Shown: in pieces, positions 18,403 to 27,900 of the stretch
Layout: the number at the start of each line of letters is the position of its first letter
How positions within the stretch are numbered: the stretch's first letter is position 1
Origin: Galbibacter orientalis DSM 19592
GTDB taxonomy: Bacteria; Bacteroidota; Bacteroidia; Flavobacteriales; Flavobacteriaceae
DNA length: 64,000 nucleotides
Reading direction: 5' to 3'
Assembly (NCBI RefSeq): GCF_000260115.1
Contig: NZ_JH651379.1
Location: 434,001-498,000 of the forward strand
Notes under the pieces: model-generated
Database searches by the model: none
Told to the model about the DNA's origin: nothing
Seen by the model: only the letters and a program-made list of their open reading frames with translations
Position numbers and translations under genes: made by a program

Positions 18403-18494
18403 GTATATAAAAAAGTTAACTCTTTAAGCTTAACCTGTTCGTTTAACCCCTTCAATTCTTAGCATTACCCCACTAAAACAGCAAATTATGGATT

Positions 18495-18712
18495 AAAAAT
18501 ATTAATGTTCGAGTAAAAATACAAGACCGCTTCGCTATAAGAAAAAAGACCAAATCTCAACGTTCAAAAAAATAAGTAGTTTAAAGAAACAACTTTATTA
18601 GAAATCCACTTTTTATTCATTTTTATTAATGGTAAGGGGTCTATTTTAAAAACCTCATTTAAACCTTGACACAATTGAAGTCCTATAAATCCCGTTAACT
18701 TTTATCGAGCAA
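18495..18712 (+). repeat. Dispersed repeat S, copy A
   Basis: About 215 bp closely similar to 30995-31305 in the same order: ATTAATGTTCGAGTAAAAAT, ACAAGACCGCTTCGCTATAA, GAAAAAAGACCAAAT, then GGTAAGGGGTCT, TTTTAAAAACCTCATTTAAA and CCTTGA. It lacks about 90 bp present in copy B. It ends about 70 bp before the GH16 start. No convincing gene is present; a 45-codon minus-strand frame (18564-18701) is open but is not kept across the copies. Confidence 0.8.
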
Positions 18713-18781
18713 CAATAGATTAAAAAAGATAATTATTTTTTGTTAAATTCAGCCTCACTAAAAACCAACTAACAAAACAAA

Positions 18782-19576
18782 ATGAAACTACTAACACTAT
18801 TCTGCATTTTACTATTATCTTTTTCATGTTCAAAATCTACAAACGCACAAGAGCCCGAAACTTCAACAGACTTAAAACTTATTTGGGAAGAGAATTTTGA
18901 TAGCGCATCTTTAAACAAAGCCGATTGGAATTTAGAACTCGGTAATGGCTGTCCTAATAATTGCGGATGGGGAAATAATGAACGACAAGTTTATACCACC
19001 AACAATCATCAAATAAAAGATGGAAAATTAATTATTACTGCAAAAAAGGAAGGGGATAAATACACCTCTACACGAATGACCACTCAAAACAAACATCAAT
19101 TTCAATATGGAACTATTGAAGCTAGAGCAAAACTTCCTATTGGACAAGGCATTTGGCCTGCCTTTTGGATGTTGGGAGCTAATATAAGCGAAGTAGGTTG
19201 GCCTCAATGTGGTGAAATAGACATTTTAGAATACGTTGGAAAAGAACCTGAAACTGTATACACAACAATTCACACTACCGATACTCATGGAGAAAATGCA
19301 AGTTCCCAGAAAACACCTTTTAAAAACATAGAAGAAGGGTTTCATAACTACAAAGTTAATTGGACCGCAGAAAAAATCGAGTTCCTAGTAGACAATAAAT
19401 TGGTTTATACGTATGCTCCATTAGAAAAAACAGAAAGCAATTGGCCATTCAACAAACCTCAATTTATACTATTAAATATGGCTATTGGAGGGAATTTTGG
19501 AGGTCCAGAAGTAGATGATAGTATTTTTCCGCAGGAATATATAGTTGACTATATTAAAGTCTATCAAACAAAATAA
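18782..19576 (+). CDS. Glycoside hydrolase family 16 endo-beta-glucanase, lipoprotein
   Basis: Predicted to hydrolyse beta-1,3 or mixed beta-1,3/1,4 glucans such as laminarin. A lipoprotein signal ends in LLSFSCSK (Cys at 16), so it is probably exported and lipid-anchored. The 264 residues are essentially one GH16 jellyroll. The catalytic motif is E145-I-D147-I-L-E150 (nucleophile, assisting Asp, acid/base). Substrate-platform segments WPAFWMLG and LLNMAIGGNFGG are also present. It is a single gene: no SusC/SusD pair or other carbohydrate genes lie next to it, so this is not a full polysaccharide utilisation locus. Repeat S lies just upstream and a strong bidirectional terminator downstream. 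Confidence 0.93.
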   Translation: MKLLTLFCILLLSFSCSKSTNAQEPETSTDLKLIWEENFDSASLNKADWNLELGNGCPNNCGWGNNERQVYTTNNHQIKDGKLIITAKKEGDKYTSTRMTTQNKHQFQYGTIEARAKLPIGQGIWPAFWMLGANISEVGWPQCGEIDILEYVGKEPETVYTTIHTTDTHGENASSQKTPFKNIEEGFHNYKVNWTAEKIEFLVDNKLVYTYAPLEKTESNWPFNKPQFILLNMAIGGNFGGPEVDDSIFPQEYIVDYIKVYQTK

Positions 19577-19703
19577 TCATATTTTTTAAACACGGATTCA
19601 TTAAAGTTCTTTTATCTCCAATTACCTCCTGTTACACCCTACAGAAACGGAGAATAATGAATATTTGGAATGTACCCTAAAAATCTACATAAAACCAACA
19701 AAA

Positions 19704-19728
19704 AAACCCGATGCCAGGCATCGGGTTT
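19704..19728. terminator. Bidirectional terminator between GH16 and the small lipoprotein gene
   Basis: AAACCCGATGCC pairs perfectly with GGCATCGGGTTT (12 bp) around a single central A, with A and T runs outside. Confidence 0.88.
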
Positions 19729-19761
19729 ATAATTCTTCTATAAAAAAGATTTTTTTCTAAA

Positions 19762-20031
19762 TTATAGTTCAGCTTTTTCAGCCTCAGCTTTTACTTCTTC
19801 AGCAGCGTTCTCAGCTCCTTCTTTAGTATCTTCTGCAGCCTCTTCAATAGCATCTCCAGTTTCTTCTGCAGCTTCTTCAATAGCAGCTCCAGTGTCTTCT
19901 GCAGCCTCTTCTACGTCATCAGCAGCACTTTCTATAGCGTCTTCTGCTTTCTCTTTTGTTGTTTCTTTACAAGATACAACTGAAAATCCTAATGTGAATA
20001 CAAGAGCTAAACTTAAAATTACTTTTTTCAT
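19762..20031 (-). CDS. Small acidic lipoprotein with 11-residue repeats (89 aa)
   Basis: A lipoprotein signal ends in VVSCKE with Cys21. The mature part is almost entirely Ala, Glu, Asp and Thr in four imperfect 11-residue units (EEAAEDTGAAI, EEAAEETGDAI, EEAAEDTKEGA, ENAAEEVKAEA). The pattern resembles the 11-mer amphipathic helices of LEA-like and YtxH-like stress proteins. The gene is single, with terminators and intergenic space on both sides. Function is not known; a protective or spacer role in the periplasm is only a guess. Confidence 0.8.
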   Translation of the reverse strand: MKKVILSLALVFTLGFSVVSCKETTKEKAEDAIESAADDVEEAAEDTGAAIEEAAEETGDAIEEAAEDTKEGAENAAEEVKAEAEKAEL

Positions 20032-20145
20032 GGTTTTTTTGTTTAATTATTTACTTAAATTTTGCGATACGAATGTAGTAATATTTTTCATTCGTAAACA
20101 AATAATTTCTATGCATTTCTAATATATTTATAGCTATGCTAAAAA

Positions 20146-21390
20146 TCATTTAATTAATTTACGAATGTAGTCCCCTATTTGGATCTTAGCCCCTTTATTT
20201 TTATTTATAAAATTTTTATTTTTTTCACCTAAATCGTTTAAAATCAATTCATTATTAATCAAATAATCAAATTCTTTTTTAAACTCATTTTTTCCATTTA
20301 CGGAAATTACTCCACCTATTCCTACCAAATTTTCAGCCTCTATAAAACCTTTATAGTTTTTTCCAATCAATACAGGAACACCAAAAACAGCAGGTTCCAA
20401 TGTATTATGCAACCCAGTTACGCCCATTCCCCCACCAACATAAGCAATATCAGCATAACTATAAATTTTTGTAAGCAGTCCAATTGTATTTATAATTAAC
20501 ACCTCAAAATCTGCTAAGTTTTTTTCTGCTATTTCTGAAAATAATATTGTTTTTTTATCTAACGAAGCCTTTAGTTTTTCAATCTCGCCTCCTTTAATAT
20601 TATGTGGCGCAATTACATATTTTATAGCAGCAGAAGCATCATTATTTATATAGTCTTTCAATAAAATCTCATCTTCTGGCCACGTACTTCCCGCAACAAA
20701 GCACAGTTTATCTTGTTTAAATTCTTCTAAAAAAGCTAAAGCATTATCTCTTTCTAATATTTCTGAAACTCTATCAAAACGTGTGTCTCCACTTACGGTT
20801 ACATTTTTAATATCTATACTTTCTAGTAATTTTTTGGAGTTTTCATCTTGAACAAAGAAATGATCAAAAGTTTGAAGGGATTTTCTCATAAAGCTTCCAT
20901 ACCAATGAAAAAACGCCTGACTTTCCCTAAAAATTCCTGATACTAATAATGTTGGAACATTTTCTTTTTTTAAAGCGGAGAGATAATTAGGCCAAAATTC
21001 ATATTTAACAAAAATAGCGAGCTCAGGTTTTACAATTTTTAAAAATTGCTTTGCATTGTAGGTTGTATCTAAAGGAAGGTAACAAACAATAGCTGCTGCA
21101 GTAGTATTCTTTTTTACTTCATACCCAGATGGCGAAAAAAAAGTAACTAAGATTTTATGCGAAGGAAATTCTCTTTTGGTTTGCTCAATTACAGGTAAAC
21201 CTTGTTCAAATTCTCCTAAAGAGGCGGTATGAAACCAAATAATTTTATCGTTGTCTGAAATTTCTTCAGCTAAAAAATCAAAAATCCCAACACGACCTTT
21301 AACAAAAAGCTCTAACTTACTGTTAAATAAGGCTATTATTTTAATAAAAAAGCCCGATAAATAAACTAAGATATTATATAAAAAAAGCAC
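20146..21390 (-). CDS. waaA: 3-deoxy-D-manno-octulosonic acid (Kdo) transferase
   Basis: Adds Kdo from CMP-Kdo to lipid A precursor at the inner face of the inner membrane. The 414-residue protein has an N-terminal membrane-associated helix (LYNILVYLSGFFIKIIALF), the GT30 N-domain with WFHTASLGEFEQGLPVIE (catalytic Glu region), FVKYEFWPNYL, a VSGDTRFDRV linker, and a GT-B C-terminal domain with FVAGSTWPEDE and YVGGGMGVTGLHNTLEPAVFG (written here in part). Length and motif order match WaaA. It is divergent from the aminotransferase gene at 21488. Confidence 0.95.
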   Translation of the reverse strand: MLFLYNILVYLSGFFIKIIALFNSKLELFVKGRVGIFDFLAEEISDNDKIIWFHTASLGEFEQGLPVIEQTKREFPSHKILVTFFSPSGYEVKKNTTAAAIVCYLPLDTTYNAKQFLKIVKPELAIFVKYEFWPNYLSALKKENVPTLLVSGIFRESQAFFHWYGSFMRKSLQTFDHFFVQDENSKKLLESIDIKNVTVSGDTRFDRVSEILERDNALAFLEEFKQDKLCFVAGSTWPEDEILLKDYINNDASAAIKYVIAPHNIKGGEIEKLKASLDKKTILFSEIAEKNLADFEVLIINTIGLLTKIYSYADIAYVGGGMGVTGLHNTLEPAVFGVPVLIGKNYKGFIEAENLVGIGGVISVNGKNEFKKEFDYLINNELILNDLGEKNKNFINKNKGAKIQIGDYIRKLIK

Positions 21391-21434
21391 ATTATTTTGT
21401 TTGCTGCTAAAATACGTTACTTTCTGTTAATACA

Positions 21435-21465
21435 TTGGGTGTGGTAACTTAATTTTGTAATTTTG
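21435..21465 (+). promoter_or_regulatory. Promoter of the DegT aminotransferase-galE pair
   Basis: TTG at 21435-21437, 20-bp spacer, TAATTTTG at 21458-21465. An overlapping TAATTTTG starts 8 bp earlier, so the start site could shift by 8 bases. The start codon is 22 bp downstream. Confidence 0.65.
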
Positions 21466-21487
21466 TAGCTACTTAAGATTTATCTCC

Positions 21488-22633
21488 ATGAGGAAAATAC
21501 AGATGGTTGACTTACAAAGTCAATATAGTTTCATAAAAGAACAAGTAAACAATTCCATAACCGAAGTTTTAGAATCTGCCGCATTTATAAACGGCCCTGA
21601 AGTTCAGAATTTCCAAAAAGAATTAGAAGAATATTTAGACGTAAAACACGTAATCCCATGTGCAAATGGTACAGATGCATTGCAAATAGCAATGATGGGA
21701 TTAAACTTAAAGCCTGGGGACGAAGTTATTACCGTAGATTTTACCTTTGCTGCAACAGTAGAAGTTATTGCTTTACTGCAATTAACTCCTGTTTTAGTAG
21801 ATGTAGACCCGTCTACTTTTAATATTGATATTGAGGCCATAAAAAAAGCCATCACTCCAAAAACAAAAGCTATTGTTCCGGTGCACCTTTTTGGTCAGTG
21901 TGCCAATATGGAGGCTATTATGGAAATTGCTAAAGAACACAATCTTTATGTTATTGAAGATGATGCGCAAGGAATTGGAGCCGATTATACATTTAGCAAC
22001 GGAGTTACAAAAAAATCTGGCGCTATAGGTCATGTTGCTGCCACTTCTTTTTTCCCTTCTAAAAACTTAGGATGTTATGGTGATGGAGGAGCAATTTTTA
22101 CAAATGATGATGAATTAGCGCACACGCTTAGAGGAATTGTAAACCACGGAATGTACGAACGCTACCACCATGATGTTGTAGGAGTAAATTCTCGTTTAGA
22201 CTCTATTCAAGCTGCCGTTTTACGTGCTAAACTTCCATTATTAGACACCTATAATACTAAAAGAAGGAAAGCTGCAGTAAAATATACGGAAGCATTAAAA
22301 GGACACAACCATATTATTACGCCCGCTATTACTGAAGGAGCGTTAACGGAAAATAATAATCATCATGTTTTTCATCAATATACCTTGAGAATTACCAATG
22401 GAAAACGAGACGAATTAGTGAAATTTTTAAATGAAAACGGGATTCCTTGTGGCGTTTATTACCCAATTCCATTACACAGCCAAAAAGCATATATGGATTC
22501 TCGCTACAACGAAAATGATTTTAAAGTAACAAATCAATTGGTAAAAGAAGTTATATCGCTTCCAATGCACACAGAATTAGATGATGACCAAATTTTATTT
22601 ATTACAGATAAAATAAAAGAATTTATTAACTAA
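21488..22633 (+). CDS. DegT/DnrJ/EryC1/StrS-family PLP-dependent sugar aminotransferase
   Basis: Transfers an amino group to a nucleotide-activated keto-sugar, usually for LPS O-antigen or other surface glycans. The 381 residues include VDLQSQYSFIK at the N terminus, the cofactor-binding CANGTDAL, the conserved Asp and neighbours in VIEDDAQGIGADY, and the PLP Lys in FFPSKNLGCYGDGG. The C-terminal PIPLHSQKAY block is typical. It is followed 45 bp later by galE on the same strand, consistent with nucleotide-sugar supply. The exact sugar is not determined. Confidence 0.93.
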   Translation: MRKIQMVDLQSQYSFIKEQVNNSITEVLESAAFINGPEVQNFQKELEEYLDVKHVIPCANGTDALQIAMMGLNLKPGDEVITVDFTFAATVEVIALLQLTPVLVDVDPSTFNIDIEAIKKAITPKTKAIVPVHLFGQCANMEAIMEIAKEHNLYVIEDDAQGIGADYTFSNGVTKKSGAIGHVAATSFFPSKNLGCYGDGGAIFTNDDELAHTLRGIVNHGMYERYHHDVVGVNSRLDSIQAAVLRAKLPLLDTYNTKRRKAAVKYTEALKGHNHIITPAITEGALTENNNHHVFHQYTLRITNGKRDELVKFLNENGIPCGVYYPIPLHSQKAYMDSRYNENDFKVTNQLVKEVISLPMHTELDDDQILFITDKIKEFIN

Positions 22634-22678
22634 CCGAGTTATTCTATATAATAACTCACACCAAACAAACTACAATTA

Positions 22679-23695
22679 ATGAAAATACTTGTAACTGGAG
22701 GACTAGGCTTTATAGGCTCTCACACTGTAGTAGAGCTTCAAAACAAAGGTTTTGAAGTAATTATTATAGACAACCTTTCCAACTCTTCTATAGATGTTTT
22801 AGATGCTATTGCTAAAATTACAGGCAAAAAACCTGAATTTGAAAAACTCGATTTAAGAGAAAAAGAAGCTGTATCTGCATTCTTTAAAAAACACACCGAT
22901 ATTGCGGGAGTAATCCATTTTGCAGCCTCTATTTTTGTAAATGAAAGTGTCGAGAATCCGTTATTATACTACGAGAACAACATCAATACCTTAATTTATT
23001 TACTAAAAGAAGTTTCCGCTAGAAAAGAGATGTCAATGATTTTTAGTTCTTCCTGCACCGTTTACGGTCAGGCAGACGAATTGCCAATTACAGAGGAAGC
23101 TCCAGTTAAAAAAGCAGAAGCTCCTTACGGAAACACTAAACAGATAGGAGAAGAAATTATAGAAGACACCTGTAAAGTTTATCCAAACTTAAAAGCTATT
23201 TCATTGCGTTATTTTAATCCAATTGGAGCGCACGAAACTGCCAATATTGGAGAAACTCCACAAGGCAAACCTCATCATTTAGTTCCTTATATTACACAAA
23301 CTGCTATTGGCATTAGAGAACAATTATTGGTATTTGGAGGCGATTATGACACCGCAGATGGTACTTGTGTTAGAGATTACATTCATGTTGTAGATTTAGG
23401 AAAGGCACATGCCACAGCATTAGAACGCTTACTAAACAACAAGAACAAATCTAATTATGAAGTTTTCAATATCGGAACAGGTAAAGGAAGTACCGTTTTA
23501 GAAGTAATTTCTAGTTTTGAAAAAGTAAGCGGACAGAAACTTAATTATAAAATTGTAGACAGACGTCCTGGAGATGTAACTGCTATTTATGCCGACACCA
23601 AAAAAGCAAATAATGAATTAGGTTGGCAAGCAAAATCTACGCTAGATGAAGCCATGGATTCTGCTTGGAAATGGGAGAAAAAAGTTAGAAGTTAA
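22679..23695 (+). CDS. galE: UDP-glucose 4-epimerase
   Basis: Interconverts UDP-glucose and UDP-galactose. The extended-SDR enzyme has 338 residues. The NAD motif is GGLGFIGSH near the N terminus, the active-site Ser lies in SSSCTVYG, and the catalytic YxxxK is YGNTK. The C-terminal substrate domain has RYFNPIGAHE and VRDYIHVVDL, both strongly typical of GalE. It is cotranscribed with the upstream aminotransferase and closed by a strong terminator. Confidence 0.95.
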   Translation: MKILVTGGLGFIGSHTVVELQNKGFEVIIIDNLSNSSIDVLDAIAKITGKKPEFEKLDLREKEAVSAFFKKHTDIAGVIHFAASIFVNESVENPLLYYENNINTLIYLLKEVSARKEMSMIFSSSCTVYGQADELPITEEAPVKKAEAPYGNTKQIGEEIIEDTCKVYPNLKAISLRYFNPIGAHETANIGETPQGKPHHLVPYITQTAIGIREQLLVFGGDYDTADGTCVRDYIHVVDLGKAHATALERLLNNKNKSNYEVFNIGTGKGSTVLEVISSFEKVSGQKLNYKIVDRRPGDVTAIYADTKKANNELGWQAKSTLDEAMDSAWKWEKKVRS

Positions 23696-23725
23696 TAACT
23701 TCTAATTACACCAATATATAATTAT

Positions 23726-23771
23726 AAATAGAGCGTAGTCAGACTATTATTTTCATGACTACGCTCTATTT
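23726..23771. terminator. Bidirectional terminator between galE and the SDR gene
   Basis: AAATAGAGCGTAGTCA pairs perfectly with TGACTACGCTCTATTT (16 bp, 14-base loop), followed by more T. Confidence 0.92.
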
Positions 23772-23798
23772 TTTGTATTCCAACTAGGGTATACTAAA

Positions 23799-24581
23799 TT
23801 AAAAAGCTGTTTTTACAGTCCCTCCATCTGCACGTAAAGCTGCGCCATTTGTTGCCGAAGAAAGCGGACTAGCAACATAAACTACCATATTTGCAACCTC
23901 CTGTGGATCGGTAAAACGTTGTAATAAAGAGGTAGGGCGTTCTGTTTTAAAAAACTGTTTTTCAACTTCGTCTCTTTTCCCCTCTTCAACGCCTGCAAAT
24001 TCTTTCACTCCTTCAGAAAGTGTTGGTCCAGGTAACACCGAATTTACTGTTACATTAGTTCCTTTTGTAGTTTCTGCTATTCCACGAGAAATTGCAAGCT
24101 GTGCTGTTTTGGTCATTCCATAGTGCACCATCTCAACAGGAATATTTATACTACTTTCACTAGAAATAAATATAATTCGCCCCCAATTCTTTCTCTTCAT
24201 TGCTGGTAAAAAAGCACGAGATAATCTAACCCCGCTCATTACATTTATGTCATAGAATTTCTGCCATTCATCATCTGCAATTTCTTCAAATGGTTTGGGC
24301 TCAAAGATTCCAACATTATTTATCAGAATATCTACTTCTCCTACATTTTCAATAAGAGATTTCACTTCTTCAGGACTTGAAAAATCACACGCAACCCCTG
24401 TTACTTCAGCATCATTTATTGTTTCTTTTATTCTTTTTAAAGCATCGTCCACAGTGCTTTTACTTCTCCCATTAATAATAACTTCGGCACCTTCTTTGAC
24501 TAATGTTTTCGCTATTGCAAATCCAATTCCTTTAGTAGAACCAGATATAAAAGCGCGTTTTCCTTTTAATTCTAAATCCAT
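23799..24581 (-). CDS. SDR-family oxidoreductase (260 aa)
   Basis: A classical short-chain dehydrogenase/reductase. The cofactor motif is SGSTKGIGFAI (residues 13-23), with the NNVG motif in the central strand and the catalytic Ser in FISSES and YGMTK as YxxxK. A C-terminal TNGAALRADGGTV segment is typical of FabG-like enzymes. The substrate cannot be told from sequence. It is transcribed alone, convergent with galE and divergent from mfd. Confidence 0.9.
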   Translation of the reverse strand: MDLELKGKRAFISGSTKGIGFAIAKTLVKEGAEVIINGRSKSTVDDALKRIKETINDAEVTGVACDFSSPEEVKSLIENVGEVDILINNVGIFEPKPFEEIADDEWQKFYDINVMSGVRLSRAFLPAMKRKNWGRIIFISSESSINIPVEMVHYGMTKTAQLAISRGIAETTKGTNVTVNSVLPGPTLSEGVKEFAGVEEGKRDEVEKQFFKTERPTSLLQRFTDPQEVANMVVYVASPLSSATNGAALRADGGTVKTAF

Positions 24582-24655
24582 AATCTATTTTTTTATCAAT
24601 TACTTGGAAGCAAGCCCGTAAAAAAGATAAATTAGCATAGTTAACTCATCTAATT

Positions 24656-24721
24656 CAGAGTCTTTCAATAAACTCAGGGCATGCTTTAGGGAATTAAACC
24701 CTCTATGAAGTATTAAATTAT
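24656..24721 (+). repeat. Dispersed repeat R, partial copy R5
   Basis: The 3' half of the R consensus: GAGTCTTTCAATAAACTCAG, GGCATGCTTTAGGGAATTAA, ACCCTCTATGAAG. It aligns base for base with 33560-33612. It lies in the 332-bp gap before mfd; the rest of that gap holds the mfd promoter and leader. Confidence 0.7.
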
Positions 24722-24774
24722 TCAATAAAAAACACTTAAAAAAGTTTCATTAGCGTTTTAAGTTTAATTTAGCT

Positions 24775-24804
24775 TTTGGAATGATTACTTATCAATTATC
24801 TTTG
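24775..24804 (+). promoter_or_regulatory. Promoter of mfd
   Basis: TTTG at 24775-24778, 18-bp spacer, TATCTTTG at 24797-24804, an exact TAnnTTTG match. It gives a leader of about 100 bases. Confidence 0.75.
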
Positions 24805-24817
24805 TAGCTAACTACCT

Positions 24818-24862
24818 TGTGGAATAGTCAATAACCGTTAAGATAAAATATATTATTCCACA
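24818..24862 (+). promoter_or_regulatory. Hairpin in the mfd leader
   Basis: TGTGGAATA pairs perfectly with TATTCCACA over a 27-base loop, starting about 10 bases after the predicted transcript start. A smaller CCCA-TGGG hairpin follows nearer the start codon. Confidence 0.5.
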
Positions 24863-24913
24863 TATTATATTGAATAAACAAGCCCAGTTATTGGGATAAA
24901 TAAATAAGTTTTA

Positions 24914-27900
24914 GTGAGTAATACAATCACGCTGGCCGGTCTCAGTCAGGTTATAACTACGTATAAAGAATCTCTGCAACAACAGAAATTAGGGCGTTCT
25001 ATTGCCAATTCTAAAAATAATACTTATTTAAAAGGTCTTGTAGGCTCTTCTATTTCTATTGTAATTGCAAATGCTTTTAGAGAAACTGAACTTCCTTTTT
25101 TATTGGTGCTCAATGATAAGGAAGAAGCTGCATATCATTTAAATGATTTAGAACAACTTATAGGAGAAAAAGATGTTCTTTTTTACCCCGGAAGTTACCG
25201 CAGACCCTATCAAATAGAAGAAACAGATAATGCGAATATTCTGCTTAGAGCTGAAGTTTTAAACCGAATAAATTCTCGGAAAAAACCCGCAATTATTGTT
25301 ACCTATCCAGAAGCGCTATTTGAAAAAGTTGTTACTAAAAAAGAACTCGAGCGTAGTACGTTAAAAATAAATTTAAACGATAAACTTTCAATAGATTTTA
25401 TAAATGAAACTCTTTTTGAGTACAAATTTAAAAGAGTAGATTTTGTTACCGAGCCTGGAGAATTTTCTGTTAGAGGAGGTATTGTGGATGTTTTTTCATT
25501 TTCTAATGATGAACCTTACCGAATTGAGTTTTTTGGAGAAGAAGTAGATAGCATTCGAACCTTTGATGTGGAAACACAACTTTCCACTGAAAAACTAAAG
25601 AAAATCAATATCATTCCGAATGTTGAAAATAAATTTTTAGAAGAAGAGCGGGAAAGTTTCTTAAAATATGTTTCAGCTAAAACAGTTGTTTTCAGTAGAA
25701 ATAGCGAGCTCCTTTTTTCTAGAATAGACGGATTGTTCTCTAAAGCAGAAGAAGCCTTTACTAAACTTTCAAAAGAAATAAAACATGCGCCTCCAAAAGA
25801 GTTATTTTGTGATGGTGCTCTACTAAAAAATCAGCTTAAAGGTTTTATTACTATCCATTTAAGTGCTCCAAAAGCTAATGATATAGCTTATGAAACTATC
25901 CTTTTTAACACAACGCCACAACCGTCTTTTAATAAACAATTTGATTTATTAATAGAAGATTTAAATAGCAACCATGAGAAGGGATACAAAAATTACATCT
26001 ATTGCGTAAGCGAGCAGCAAGCAAAGCGTTTCCATGATATTTTTGATGATGTAGAAACAGAAGTTCATTATCAAACCGTGGTGTTTTCTATGTATCAAGG
26101 TTTTATTGATAACGAATTTAAGATTGCTTGCTATACCGATCATCAAATTTTTGAACGGTATCATAAATTTCAACTAAAAAATGGCTACTCAAAAAAGCAA
26201 GCTATTACACTTAAAGAGCTTACCAATCTTGAAATTGGCGATTATGTAACCCATATTGACCATGGTATTGGAACTTTTGGAGGCTTACAAAAAATTCAAG
26301 TAGAAGGAAAACTACAAGAGGCTATAAAACTAATTTATGGCGAGCGTGATATTTTATATGTAAGCATCCACTCACTCCACAAAATAACCAAGTTTAATGG
26401 AAAAGATGGAAAACCTCCTAAAATATATAAGTTAGGGTCTGCTGCATGGAAAAATCTAAAGAAAAAGACTAAAAGTAAGGTTAAAGAAATTGCCTTTAAC
26501 CTTATTAAACTCTATGCAAAAAGAAAAACTGAAAAAGGTTTTCAATACGGTCCAGATAGTTACCTACAAAACGAGTTGGAAGCTTCTTTTTTATATGAAG
26601 ACACTCCAGACCAAAGTACTGCCACCGAAGATGTAAAAAGAGATATGGAAAATGAACAGCCTATGGATAGGCTTGTTTGTGGAGATGTAGGATTTGGAAA
26701 AACAGAAGTTGCTATTAGGGCTGCTTTTAAAGCAGTAGACAACGGCAAGCAAGTAGCTATTTTAGTTCCTACAACAATATTGGCTTTTCAACACCATAAA
26801 ACCTTTAGTGAACGTCTTTCCGATATGCCTGTAACTATAGATTACTTAAATAGATTTAGAACTGCAAAAGAAAAAAGAGACACCCTAGAGAGGTTGGAAG
26901 AAGGAAAAGTAGATATTATTATTGGAACCCACCAATTGGTAAATAAAAATGTGAAGTTTAAAGACCTTGGACTTCTTATTGTTGATGAAGAACAAAAATT
27001 TGGGGTTGCTGTAAAAGATAAATTAAAAACCATCAAAGAAAATGTGGATGTACTTACCTTAACAGCTACTCCTATTCCTAGAACACTTCAATTTAGTTTG
27101 ATGGCAGCTAGAGACCTTTCTGTAATTACTACGCCACCTCCAAACAGGTATCCTATTGAGAGTAATGTAATTCAATTAAACGAAGAGATTATTCGAGATG
27201 CTGTTTCTTATGAAATCCAACGTGGTGGTCAGATATTTTTTATTCATAATAGAATTGAAAATATTAAGGAAGTTGCAGGAATGGTTCAACGTTTGGTTCC
27301 AGATGCTAAAATTGGTATTGGTCACGGGCAAATGGATGGAAAAAAACTAGAGCAATTAATGTTGAGTTTTATGAATGGGGATTTTGATGTTTTAGTTGCC
27401 ACTTCCATTATTGAAAGTGGTTTGGATGTGCCTAATGCAAATACTATTTTTATAAACAACGCCAATAATTTTGGCCTTTCAGATTTACACCAAATGCGTG
27501 GGCGTGTAGGAAGAAGTAATAAAAAGGCTTTTTGCTATTTTATTACACCTCCCTATTCTGCAATGACAGACGATGCAAGAAAACGGATTCAGGCATTAGA
27601 GCAATTTACAGAGCTAGGAAGTGGCTTTAATATTGCAATGAAAGATTTAGAAATTAGGGGTGCTGGAGATATTTTAGGAGGCGAACAAAGTGGATTTATG
27701 AATGAAATTGGCTTTGATACCTATCAGAAAATATTACAAGAAGCTATTGAAGAACTTAAAGAAAATGAATTTGCCGATTTATACGAAACTCCTAAAAACG
27801 AGGATAAAGTATATGTAAAAGACACGCAAATAGACACCGATTTCCAGTTATTGTTTCCAGACGATTATATCAATGCTATTACAGAACGTTTAAATTTATA

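Noticed and set aside
18782-19576. GH16 gene as part of a polysaccharide utilisation locus
   Set aside because: No SusC/SusD pair, regulator or second carbohydrate enzyme lies next to it; the TonB receptor is about 37 kb away.
21435-24581. Polysaccharide biosynthesis locus (DegT, galE, SDR, waaA)
   Set aside because: Only two genes (aminotransferase and galE) form an operon; no glycosyltransferases, flippase or polymerase are near, so it is not a capsule or O-antigen cluster.
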